Part shown: piece after piece, positions 23,117 to 34,871 of the stretch | How positions within the stretch are numbered: position 1 is the stretch's first letter | Layout: every line of letters begins with the position of its first letter | Assembly (NCBI RefSeq): GCF_028858725.1 | Contig: NC_084790.1 | Location: forward strand, 35,629,031 to 35,693,030 | Reading direction: 5' to 3' | DNA length: 64,000 nt | Origin: Colius striatus | Taxonomy: Eukaryota > Chordata > Aves > Coliiformes > Coliidae | The notes under the pieces: generated by a model | What the model was told of the DNA's origin: nothing | Database searches by the model: none | Seen by the model: the letters and a program-made list of their open reading frames with translations, nothing else | Position numbers and translations under genes: made by a program

Positions 23117-26100
23117 AGAGCATACACAGAGAGACAAGCATTCTGCAGGTTAACTTTTTTCTAGAGCTAGAGGACCCCAGATGCAAAAGCCAAAAACAGC
23201 ACCTTGCTCTGGCTTTCAGTCAGCTAAGACTCCTTGACTCCACAAAATCTTCAATCTAGTACTCTAGAAGGCATCTGCTTCTTTTTGTTAACACAGCATA
23301 TTGGTGCTTCCTGTCCTTGAACACACATGTCCAAGCATGTACGTAGCATGTGAGTATAGGTTCTGAAAATTAAGAAATTTCTTGGAACACATGCATTTTG
23401 AAACTTTAAAATCACTTGCAGTGCTTTCTTGCGTTGGCTGGTCCTGTCTCTCATTTCTTTGTCCATTTCTGAGAAGCTGGTGTAAGTCCCTCTACTCTCA
23501 AGCCACTTTCACAGTATCAGAGCATAAGGTCAGACAACTCAGATAGAGAGATAGACTAGTAAGTAATGTCCTTCTCTAATGGCCAACAAAGATAAGCCCT
23601 CATTCTGCACTTGTCACACATAGCATCCTTATTGGTATCGCTTTATTTTGCATCTAAACATTCCTGGAAGAATGACTTCAATGTGAAACGGGTAAAGACA
23701 GGAAAATCAAAACTGCAGATCAAAACAGAGTGCTGGTGCCCAAAGCTGCATACTCTTTTGTCATGGAGCCTGTCTGGATTTGCTTCATATAATCAAGGGT
23801 GATGTCTAGAGAAACAGAACAGTGAACAGAAAAAGAACCACCACAATGAGAAGGTAAAAAAAAATCTTACTTATGAATTTTAGCTGAACTTTCAAGTAAC
23901 ACTGTGTGGTTGCTGCCTGTAAACAGATGTAGTGCTACTTTCAGCCTCATAGATGCACATTTTCTGTCAGTCTCCTGTGAAATACTGTTATCTTACCAAG
24001 TTGTCACTATAACTGTACCCTTGGAACAAGGAGAAGGATAAATGTGATTTACACCAGGTGAGACAAAAAGATGATCAACTAGTTGTTACTTCAGTAGTAG
24101 CTTTCTGCCACTGGACCATTGGTCTCTCTTTAGGTGACTTGAATTCATGATATTTCCACTCACTGTGGTTTGTGACAAAGCTTGCAGTTCCTGAAAAAAA
24201 GTGACTCTCCAGCCACAAGTCCCTGTACTTTGGGTCTTTCACTGCACCTGCTTATATTTGGTCAAAGGCAAGAACCAGTAGGAAGTTGCGTTGCACCTGC
24301 CAGACAGTGTTATGCGTAGGAATCTTGTCAGCTAAATCTTGTCAGTGCATAAAGCCTTTATACAGATAGACTGCTGGCTTCCAATGGCATTCCTCACAAT
24401 AGTCTAAGAATAATGTATTTTATAGAGATCTCCAAGATTCAGGAATTTGCTCTTTCTTAAAAAAATTGTTCTTTCTTTACAGTCTCCATGAGTTAATGTC
24501 TATCATTTTGAGTGAAAAAAACCAGTTATTTGGGAAATAAGCTGAGACTCTTAAGATGATACTATTAGAAAACATTATAGTCCAATGAGAAATGCAGGGA
24601 CAAGACTATTAACTGAGTCTCCAACTTGAGACTGGACATGTTCTGTTATACCTCATATCAGTGACCTACACAAAAGCAGCAAGATGTAATGACCTGCTGC
24701 CTTTGAATTCTCATCCTCAAAGATGAGACAGTCCCCATCCCATCTCTGCTAGGCCAAGATATATATTTATATAGCAAGAGATAACAGTTGTTGCTGTTAT
24801 GCTCCTACTGTCTTGATTTGATACTCTGGTCCTCAACATATAGTTATTGTCAAATGAGTGATTGTCAAAGACTCTTTCTACCAAAATTTAAGGGTACTTC
24901 ATGTAATTAATGAAATCTCTGGGCGTGAAGTAAACAAGTTCACATTCGTTTCTAATGTGGTGGGAAAAATAATAACAGACGTTATGCACATAGTAACATT
25001 TGACTGACTACCAACAAGCAGGCCTGTCAGAATCTCATCAACATGCATATAGAAGGGAGGATGTAAAGTCCAGGTGAGCACTCACACTGCCTGAATGGGG
25101 ATTGGCAAAAAATACTGAACCAATTGTGAGGCATTCAGTGATAGACACATATTTGTGTGATAAATTGGCAAGTGTCACATAAAGATAAGTTGCTTGGTTC
25201 ATTTGAACAGGGCTACCTTCTGAGAATGACCTTCCGCTTTGCCTGCCTTCCCTTTGAATCTATAGTTGGAAAGCTAAAGCTTTCTTTCCAAGCACTGTTA
25301 CAATTAAGGAGTACTGGAAAAATGAGATTCAGAACAAACACTCTAATGGCTAGATTGTACCTCTGAAGACTGCAAAAGAGAAGCTATGTGTGGCAAGAGC
25401 ACATTGACATAGTAAGAAAGTGGGCATATTTGGCACTAGCAGAAGCTTATAAGCAGTCATCAAAGTTCTGAAATAGAGTTTTATGTCTATAGCCAAGAAT
25501 GGGCTCAAATGGAAAGATTTAACAACTGAAATTTTCATATTGTTGAAAAGGTTACAGTGTGGTAATGTTACATACAAATACAGCTTGAGCTTTATAAGGT
25601 ACAATAAGATTCACTGTTTTTAAAGATACACTTTGTAGATATTCCTACTGAATTCAGAAGTACTGATAGTACTTCATACAGCCAAAGACTGGCAGAAACT
25701 GGTAGAAAGAAGTAGAAATGGGTAGAAAAATGAAACACAGAAACAGCCATCCTAGATATGAATGTGTCACCTTCAGCCATCTGGAAGAAACGTTACTCTC
25801 CTACTAAATATCCAACCAGCAAGTATCTCCGTCCAGTAATTAGTCAATGACAGGCATATATAATTTTGAAAAAGACAGGGAAAGGAACTGGAGGTAGATG
25901 CTTTTAGAAAACAAATGCCTGGATAGAGATCTGATCTGTCTCTTGTAAAGGTGTTAGCATCTGCATTCTGTTCCCAGATGCCTATTGTATAATGAAACTT
26001 CATGAAAAAAGCCATATGCCTTGTTTCTTCACTTTCATGAAGGTGCTGCGCAAGATACAGGAGGCCTTCAGGTGGATTATGCCACATACTTCTATGCAGC

Positions 26101-27414
26101 GATGTACGACCAAGAAAAAGAAAGTAGTCAAGCATGACCTAAAGCAAAAAAAAAAAAATAAGGTCTCTTCCTCAAACAGTTCCAAACAGTTCTTAAACAA
26201 TATTCAACAGTTCAACAGTTCTTAAACAATATTTTCTACAGTCCAGTCAAGTGGATATTCCATCCCTTGACTTCAAGGGTCATAAATCAAGCCTGATTTT
26301 TGATTTAGCATTGCAATCCCAAGCCAAGACCAATGTCTCTATACTGTCTCCCTGGGAAACATTTGTAGGTCTTTCTTTGCAGTGTTATGACTAGGTTCTG
26401 TATATCTTCCTCCAGCTCTCCAGCACCGATTCCATGTCAGACTTTTTGGCAGAAGATTATGAAAGCTTTGCTGGTCTTCTTGTTTCATTGTTTTTGAAAC
26501 TATAGAGTGAGCAGGATATACTTTTGTGTCATTAAATTGAACATTCATTCTTGGTCTAACTGCTAGCAAAGTCAACTAGGGAAAAGAACAATAAGAAAAA
26601 AACAGAGAAATTAATAACCCAGAGAAAATAGAGTTAAAAGTAGGTTGTCACATTCAGAGCTTTGTTACATTCTTCTTTTCATCAAGAACTTTGAATCATG
26701 AACCTTAAGCAGGTCAGGGGACATGTCTACTGTTACTTTCATGGAACTGAGGCATGACCTCACTCAAGATGGAGGAAAGTAAATCTTATGGTGCTTGGGC
26801 TTGGATCCCTATAGCTTTGATGTTCTTTGAAGTTTCATACTGCTTCAAAGCAGGAGGAGTAGTCACTCATGCTGTTCAAATTACAAAGCCCTGTCAACAG
26901 GGGTGTAGTTCACATACTGGTCTGTCAAGCTCCTGACTAGCACTGTCATCTGGCACTCAAGGTTCTGCTTTGCTTGCTCTCATACTAAAGCTAATAAAAA
27001 AGCACTATTGATACCTTTTGGATCTTGCCTGTATAGGGACAGCTAAACATTTTGTGAAGAGTCAATAAAACTACTGACAACATATTAATAAGCACAGAAG
27101 TCATCCACAATTTAAAGGGCTTTCTCACAGCACTTCAAGGTATTCATTATATATAGTGAGCTCACTGAACCTTCATCAGTCAACTGTTATGAGCAATAGA
27201 TCACTTTTACATTGTTATAATATGCTGACAACTAGCTAGAACAGCGTAGCTATAAAAATATCATCTTCCAAAAAATTAAAGAGTCGGTCACAGAACAGCC
27301 ATTATGGCAATCTAACTGAGACATTGCTGTTTTGCTCTCACTGGAGCTCTCCATTCACTATTGTAAAATGATTTCTTCATCTTGGTATTTTGTTGGCATT
27401 TTGTTGGTATTTTC
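23117..27414. other. Intergenic, no gene recognised
   Basis: AT-rich. A local duplication of ACAGTTCTTAAACAATATT occurs at about 26185-26235. The 120-codon open stretch at 26135-25773 (minus) has no recognisable motif. Confidence 0.5.
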
Positions 27415-27488
27415 AGGGGTTGGACTAGATGATCTCTAAAGGTCCCTTCCAACCCCTACCATTCTATGATTCTATGATTCTATGATTC
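27415..27488 (+). mobile_element. CR1 3' end fragment
   Basis: GGGGTTGGACTAGATGATCT, AAAGGTCCCTTCCAACCCC and three ATTCTATG octamers: the last ~75 bp of a young CR1. Confidence 0.93.
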
Positions 27489-28959
27489 TTAGTTTACCAG
27501 CGAACTGTGAAGACTGTGTATCAAACAACCTGTTAGAGAAGCTCTTGATTTGATCAGAGATATGTTTATACATATAAAGACATTGTTTGGCATTGAGCAA
27601 ATCATTCCGGAATCACATGGATTTAATCTAAGTTAAATATTATGCAAGTAGAATTTTAGTGACAGACAGACAAGCTAATAAGATCTTTGTCCTCATTGTA
27701 CAAATGAGTTTGGGCACATGTGGACAGAAATTTAAAAAGTGGCTATGAAAACAAGGGAAATAAACCTGGATTATTTAATAATAAAAGAATTATAATAATG
27801 ATAAGAAATAATACTTTTTTCATCTAAAAGAAGCACTCAAGAAAGCTATCAAGAAAAGTTGATTGTTGACTTTTTGAAATCAGTGCAATAATAACAACAA
27901 AGTAAAACCCGACCCACTGAGTTTAACCTTAGCTGTCAACTTTAAACAGTGGAGGCAAGAGATTAACATATGATAAAAAAATCTCAAAGTCAGAGCTGCT
28001 GAAAAATCTTTCTGCTGCAACTGCCTCTGGTGACCGTGTCTGAGATTCTCTATAAAAAGCATTGTGTACAAACACTTTCTTTACTGTAGAATTAATAGTC
28101 AAAATCGAGGAAGGCAAAAGATTGGGAATGGAGAGAAAAGAAGCACATTTCTGAACTCCTAACTTTCATCACAGCCACTATACAGTATTATTTGTGAACT
28201 GTTGTATAGTTACAATTAGATTTATCAGAAGACAGAAAATGCAGAAATAAATGCTCTTCAGTCCAAATAGCACTACATGAAAAGCCAGAGTGTTGACTGA
28301 AAAAATAATCATACGCTCAGTCTTCAGCTTTCACTGACAAAATAATCTCTGACACACTTTGCCAGAAATAATTGCATTTAATAAACAGAGTGAAAACACA
28401 ATCAAATCTATTCTAATTGGGTCAGCTTAGGCAATTTCAGTTTGATCATTCTATGCAAATTAATTCCTTACATCCTAATCCACAAAACAAACTCTTCAAA
28501 GCAGAAACTAAATACAGTATTGTGCTGGCTAAGCTCCTTGATGCTGAGAAAGACCAGTCACAAGCTGACAGATTGTTAGTAGCACTCTGAGAAGTTGCAT
28601 GAGTGTTAGACTTTCAGTGGGGAACCAAAAAGATGAGAAACTCTTTCCCTTTTTTGAGATCCTTTCAACATTATTTCAGAGCTGGAAGCTATCACAAGTG
28701 CTCTTACCGGCATAGAAGCTGTATCAGCTGAATACACTAGGTAGACCTGCACAATTGGTGGGCAAACAAAGAGAAAGAAAGGAATGTCTCCAAGCCTGTG
28801 TCTCAGTAACCTGTGGTATTAAGCCCATAGGAGCACCACAAGCCTCCATTTCTGCTCTGCACAGAAGCAGTGACACTCTCAGAAGAGGAGACCCTGCCCA
28901 CAGTATCCACCCCCACAGGAAATAATGGAAAGTCAAGGAGTCTTTGATGCTCCTCTTTT
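27489..28959. other. Intergenic, no gene recognised
   Basis: AT-rich sequence without recognisable features. Confidence 0.5.
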
Positions 28960-29035
28960 CCATGGAATTATAGAATTGGAGAATCATTTAGGTTGTAAAA
29001 GATCCTTCAGATCATTGACTGAAACCATTAACTTC
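28960..29035 (-). mobile_element. Old CR1 3' end remnant
   Basis: The plus strand reads CCATGGAATTATAGAATTGG, then ATCATTTAGGTTGTAAAAGA and TTCAGATCATTGACTGAAAC, a decayed inverse of the CR1 terminus (AATCATAGAATCATTTAGG, AAGATCATTGAGTCC). Confidence 0.65.
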
Positions 29036-31701
29036 TTCACAGAGTTTGTGCTCAATACCTCTGGCCACTTCTGTTATATGTACTGTGAAACTGGAGAATG
29101 GAGCCTACAAGAATGTCTGCAAGTTCTCTACAGGACTATCTACTGTCCCCACTTCAAAAACAAAGACAAGAAGAGTCTGTTGAGTACTAAAAACCCACTT
29201 CCCCATCACAGTGTATTGCCTGTAACCAGTAATTTGGCACACTTTTTTAATGGATAGTATATAATCTGCTATCTTAATAGAACTCAAAAGTATGGCTGTG
29301 TAAATGACAAAATCCTGCAAACCTAACCCTGGATGATTGATTTGCTTTTGAAATATTACATTCTTCAGGCTTTTTAACACATTCACATTTTCTTTCAAAT
29401 GTAACAACTACCATGCCAAATTATCCTTCAAGACAGAAAGGTAGAATTTACCTAATGGAAACAGGTTGCAAGGTTAAAGGCAAAGAGGTTATTGTTTCTC
29501 CATAATGCTCTATGTAGGTGCTTTTATAATATTTTACAATAAGAAGCCCTCACAAATATTCAGGATTACAATTCCAAATACTGACGACACTTTAAAAATG
29601 TCGATTCTATTAGTTTGTCTTGTAGTTTGAAGTTTTTAGGTCTTCTTCTCCCATTAGGGCCCAAAGTACTTTAACATTTCAAAACAAAGGTATTCACTCC
29701 AGAAAGTCCTTTTTCAGCACCTACAGGGACCACATCCCAATTTGGGGAAGTTTTTGAGTCATGAAAGCATCAGACTTCTTGCTTTCCTTGAAACACAGGT
29801 AGCCTAACTTCTGGGTTTTTCTCTTCTCTGCTAGAATGAGGCAAAAGCTGTAAGTTGGCTCTACCCATCAGGCCACACAGAAAACACACAGTAGTTAAAT
29901 ATCTGTCCATGAAAGCTACACTAAAATGCATTGCAACTGCTCTTACTGAACTGCTTATCTTCCAGTCCTGTCATGTTTAAGCAGCATTATTTTCAGATAA
30001 AACGATGGCATCTAGCAGGAAGCAGAAGTCCAGACAAAGAGTTCAGAAGGCTACAGAGTCTTTCCAGAGATAAATTTCCTCCTCAGGGACAGCAGGATTC
30101 AGTTTTCTCTTTTACTGGTATTACAAGGTTAATTCCATTGGTACTGAGTGTTATGAATTCTACTTGTGTATTCTGAGATTATCTACTTGACAGGATGTTC
30201 CAACTCAAAACCAGTCATTGGTACCGGAAGCCTGAACTGAGAGTTCAGTCCTCATAGCTGGTCCCCAAAGCATCAGGTCAGCAATGCACCAAGCAGACAG
30301 CTAACATTACACATGTCCTTGAAGTTCATCATCATTCAGCCAAGTATTTAAGTACACAGTTGAAATCAACTGCCTGTGTAAACTGTTTTGCTAGACCAGA
30401 CCTGTATATCCACAAAGATCTGAGATTGAGTTCTCCTACAAAGACGCCAGAACGGCCTGCAAGAGGGTCTAGTGGGAAGCCATTCATAAAGTTATTTATT
30501 CAGATATTAGATACAGTTACCACCTATGGAAAGAAAAAACTCAGAAGCCTGTGGGCACTGATTTTTGGCAATGATCATCACTGAAAAGTCATCAAAAGTT
30601 CTGAAGCATTCTATTGACTTCAAAAGCTCATAAATCAAACAAAAATATTTTGTAATATTGAGATATGAAAACTTTCTATTGAGAAACTATTTTTAATGCA
30701 GTAGGTAACAGCATTTCTACTGACACCCAAATGCTGTATGCTACAAATACTTTTTGTCTTCATCCTAGTGCAGGGTTTCATCCTAGTGCATGGTTTTGGT
30801 ATGCATAAAAAAATCACTGCTGTCTTCTTCAGACACAGAACAGGTCTGACTTCTAAGGCTAGATTATGAGAAAAAACAAAATCCCAGGGCCGTGAGCTTA
30901 CTCTTTTATTCTATATTAGATACACAGTTGCTGCGGTTGTGTGTCAAATCACGTCTTTGCAAGTACAAATTGGCAAGATGGCCATCTCACTGCAAACTCC
31001 TAATGAGGGTAAGTAGTATTTTTACAAACTGTATAAATACATTGACTGCAGTTCTGTAAAAGACCATTCAATCTTCTTGAAAACAAAGTATCATAACATT
31101 TGAATAGTGAAATGAGACTTAAAATATTTTCACATGATAAGAAACAATACTCAAAAAAGGCACTTACAGGCAGCAGAAATGGAACAATTGGAAACTCTAG
31201 TATTTCAACCAAACAACTTGTCTTCAGCAGCTTCCATACAAGTCAGAGTCAAAAGAAACATTACTTCCATTCCAAATATATAGGGAAATGCTATATCCAA
31301 TTCCTAACTACAGGCACAATCACAGTATGACTTGAAGCACAAAGATTCTTGCCTGCCTCAATGAAGAAGAAACTTACCATAAGGCTGTGAGGTTTTTCTT
31401 ACTCTCAGGTTTTCCTTCCATACCATTCCCTCCCTCTCCATCACTAATAACCAGCAGTAATGGCCAGTAATATGAAGACAGAAGCTTTTGGCTTTGTTGC
31501 CTTGCTCAGAACATGTAGAAGTCTGACTACTGGGACACAGTGCAAGCCCCAGGCTCCCGGCTGTGGAAGGTGAGCAGATCTGATATCTGACATGATCAGA
31601 GTTTGAATTTAATCTTTTCTCATACATATTTTTAAATTGAGGGAGGAAAAATGCTAAGCTTTTCTTGTGACTTTTCTTAATACATATCAAGGATGCTACT
31701 T
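29036..31701. other. Intergenic, no gene recognised
   Basis: No recognisable gene or repeat, apart from a 20-bp direct repeat (TTCATCCTAGTGCA...) at about 30758-30795. Confidence 0.5.
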
Positions 31702-31970
31702 CCATAGAATCAGAATCATTAAGGTTGGAAAAAATCCTTAAGATCTTCATGTCCAACCATAAACCTAACACTGTCAAGCCCACCACTAAACCATGTCCTC
31801 AACCATCATGTCTACATGTCCTTTAAATACCTCCAGGGATGGTAATTCTACCACCTCCCTGCGCAGCCTGTTTCAATGCTTGGCAATCCTTTGCGTGAAG
31901 TAACTTTTGTAGTAACCAATCTAAATCTTCCCTGATGCAATTTGAGGCCACTTTCTCTTGTCCTATCACT
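31702..31970 (-). mobile_element. Older CR1 3' end fragment
   Basis: The plus strand reads TCCATAGAATCAGAATCATT, AAGGTTGGAAAAAATCCTTA, then a CR1 3' UTR/ORF2-end tract with ACCTCCCTGCGCAGCCTGTT and TTCTCTTGTCCTATCACTT. It differs from the adjoining copy and represents an older subfamily. It stops exactly where the tail of the next CR1 begins. Confidence 0.88.
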
Positions 31971-33105
31971 TAGAATCATAGAATCATAAAATCATAGAAT
32001 GATAGGGGTTGGAAGGGACCTTTAGAGATCATCTTGTTCAACCCCAATGCAGAAGCAGGTCCACCTAGATCAGGTAGCATAGGAACATGTCCAGGTGGGT
32101 CTTCAAGACCTCCAAGGAAGGAGACTCCACAACCCCTCTGGGCAGCCTGTGCCAGTGCTCTGTCATCCTCACAGTGAAACAGTTTTTTCTTATGTTTAAA
32201 TGGAACTTTTTGTGTTCCAGCTTCAACCCATTACCCCTTTTCTTGTTGGTAGGTGCAATAGAAAAAAGGGATGTCCCAACCTCCTGACATCTACTTGCTA
32301 CTTGAGAGGAGAGACTGACGTCTACCTCACTACAACCTCCTTTTAGGTAGTTGTAGAGAGTGATAAAGTCTCCCCTCAGTCTGTTTTTCTCCAGATTAAA
32401 CAACCCCAGCTCCCTCAGCCACTCCTCATCAGACTCGTTCTCCAGATCCTTCACCAGCTTCCCAGCAAAGAGTATGCCCATCCAAGCCGTGGACAGCCAA
32501 TTTCCCCAGGAGAATGCTGTGGGAAATGCTGTCAAAGGCTTTACTGAAGTCCAGGTAAACAATAACCATAGCTTTTCACTGATCCATTAAGCAGGTCATC
32601 TTGTTGTAGAAGGAGATCAGTTTGATCAAACAGAACCTGCCTTTCATAGAGCCATGTTGGCTGGGCCTGAAGCCTTGATTTTCTTATTTGTACCATGTTA
32701 TGTGCTCAGGATGATCAGCTCCATAAGCTTCCCTGACATGGAGATCAGACTGACAGGCCTGTAGTTCCCAGGATCCTCCCTCCAGCCCTTATTGTAGATA
32801 AGTGTCACATTGCCTACCTCCATTCCACTGGGACCTCCCTGGTGAGCCAGGACTGCTGGGAGATCATGGAAGGTGGCTCAGTGAGCACTTCTGCCAGCTC
32901 CCTCGGCACCCTTGGCTGGATACCATCCAATCACATACACCTGTGGGTGTCTAAGTAGTGTAGTAGGTTGTAAACCATTTCCCTTTGGAGTATGAGGGCT
33001 TCATTCAACTCCCCATCCCTGTTGTCCAGCTCATGGGGCTGGTTACACGGGGATGAGAACACTTAGTCTAACCATCAAAGACTGAGGCAAAGAAGGCATT
33101 AAGTG
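31971..33105 (-). mobile_element. CR1 LINE with internal rearrangement
   Basis: The tail lies at 31971 (TAGAATCATAGAATCATAAA, then GGTTGGAAGGGACC). On the minus strand the 3' UTR and end of ORF2 are followed, near 32470, by a jump into an RT region of somewhat different character (AATGCTGTCAAAGGCTTTAC, CCATGTTGGCTGGGCC, GACTGACAGGCCTGTAG). Homology extends to about 33105. No long frame survives apart from a 165-codon stretch at 32562-32065, which translates the 3' part of ORF2 (for example ESDEEWLRELGLFNLEKNRL). Junction and subfamily assignments are by eye. Confidence 0.85.
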
Positions 33106-33957
33106 TAGCAAAGTATTATACTTTTTTCCTCTTTTTGCCTAGAAAAATTCTCACTAGAGAAGAATGGTAACAACACATTTGAATACAAAGATCCAAGGGA
33201 AGTAAGAAGAAAATATAAAATTGGCTGAATCACCACAACAAACCAATTTCCTTTTGAATCTTCAGTATTCTTAGCCAGGGGGACTATAGATGATGAATAT
33301 TAAGAGCATCGAATTGCACATGCAGAATAATTCACAATGGGCTCAAGGCAGACAGTGGAGTTGGGTTTCAAGTTTAAAGAAACTTAGATTTGGAAACATG
33401 GTTCAAAAGATTATGATGCCTGTGAAATGCAAAACTGGAGCTAGTTAAAGCCATAATTTTTTATTGCAGTTGAATTCCCCTCGAAATCCAAAGATCTTAG
33501 TACAAAATCTTGAAAACTTACTCAGCCTTTGTGAAAATTTGAAAGGAGTTCTCATACTTTTAAGCTTTCCTCAAATGCTACTATTATATTGGCACTGCTA
33601 ATTTGGAATGAAATGCGAGGCAAGACAAACCACATCGTCAATCCACATACTGAAACATTATGTTTCCTTGTGGATAACCAGAAAGAAATAAATGTGCAAG
33701 CTGTAATCCTTCCTTCTTCATTCTATTGGGAAAATTATGGACGTGTTTTTCTCTCTGAAGTGTGTAGGACAGCAAAATATTCCAATTACAGGGTTAAGGA
33801 AGGTGGCAAGAGTGTTCCTTTCTCCATGCTGCATGATAGTCCTAGAGCAGAACTGTTCTTTACCCTGTCCTTCAGCCACTTCAGTATTTCCAGATCTACC
33901 AGGACGGGAAACAGCAGACTGGAAGACCTTGTTCTCATCTGCTACTCTTTTAACTGA
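33106..33957. other. Intergenic, left flank of the provirus
   Basis: AT-rich sequence without recognised elements. The 122-codon open stretch at 33589-33957 resembles nothing known to me. Confidence 0.5.
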
Positions 33958-33962
33958 CCTAT
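33958..33962. repeat. Target site duplication CCTAT, left copy
   Basis: CCTAT directly precedes the LTR and is repeated exactly at 40723-40727. A 5-bp duplication is produced by the integrase of many retroviruses. Confidence 0.93.
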
Positions 33963-34517
33963 TGTGGTAGTTTGAGCCTGGCTGGATGCCAGGTGCCCAC
34001 CACACCGCTTTACCCCCCACCTCCTCAGCAAGCCAGGGAAGGGGAGAAAATAAGATGGGAATCTCGTGGGTTGAGATAAAAGCAGTTTAATAAATAAGCA
34101 GCAAAGCCGCGCGCGCGGGAAGCAAAGCAGAAGCAGATAAGCTGTTACTCTCTACTTCCCATCAGCAGCGATGTCCGGCCACCTCCCGAGAAGCAGGGCT
34201 GCAGTACGCGTAGCGGTTGCTTTGGGAAGGCCAGAAATGAATCTCGCCTCCCCTTCCTGCTCCTTTCCCCCAGTTTATATTCCTGAGCTGACGTCATATG
34301 GTATGGAATATCTCCTTGGTCAGCCTGGGTCAGCTGTCCTGGCCATAGTCCCTCCCAAGATCATGCCCACTCACAGCTATTGGTGAAGGTGGGGGAAGGA
34401 ATGCTGGAGGGACAGCCCCGATGTTGTGCAAGTGGTAGTCATAATATTGATATCAACAGTAAGCACAGCACTGCAGGAGCTGCTGTGGAAAATCACTACC
34501 GTCCCAGACCCACTACA
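33963..34517 (-). repeat. 3' LTR of the provirus
   Basis: On the minus strand it starts TGTAGTGGGTCTGGG and ends CAAACTACCACA. It carries a perfect CRE (TGACGTCA, 34289-34296), a TATA-like AATATAAAC (34273-34281) just downstream in the direction of transcription, a GC-rich segment with a GCGCGCGC run, and ATTAAA (34086-34091) as likely poly(A) signal. U3 is about 270 bp and R plus U5 make up the rest; the exact borders are not visible. Confidence 0.95.
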
Positions 34518-34533
34518 GTCTCCACCCCTTATT
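34518..34533 (-). other. Probable polypurine tract
   Basis: The minus strand directly before the 3' LTR reads AATAAGGGGTGGAGAC, rich in purines, in the position where the primer for plus-strand DNA synthesis is expected. It is interrupted by pyrimidines, so the match is moderate. Confidence 0.6.
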
Positions 34534-34871
34534 CCATACCATTTATGTCATGCTCAGACAAACCATCATAACAATCCATATACATTCTTATATACTCTCA
34601 TTAACCAGTACCCCCACTCTTCAACAGACAAACATCATTCTTGTATTCCCTCTTGCATCTTGCATCAAACAAACAAACAACATTCTTATATCTTTCATCC
34701 TCTGTAGATGTTCACTGGAGCAGGTCATAACTTCTGTCTCATCCATCAAGATGAATATCCAGGCCAGGGGAAACAGTATGTTCAGTGTTGGGCACCAGCA
34801 CCGGCTTGGTTTGTCCACTTGTTCGGTTTTTCTTGCAAAGTTCATCTACAACAGATAACTCACATAACAGG
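34534..34871 (-). other. Untranslated region between pol and 3' LTR; no env
   Basis: About 340 bp with only short chance frames. No signal peptide, furin site or fusion-peptide-like sequence is seen, so this element has no envelope gene and no room for one. Confidence 0.8.

Noticed and set aside
34171..34386. 71-codon frame occurring in both proviral LTRs
   Set aside because: It lies antisense to the retroviral transcript and is shared only because the LTRs are identical.
34534..34871. A degraded env gene between pol and the 3' LTR
   Set aside because: Only about 340 bp, no hydrophobic fusion or anchor segments in any frame, and no room for an envelope protein.
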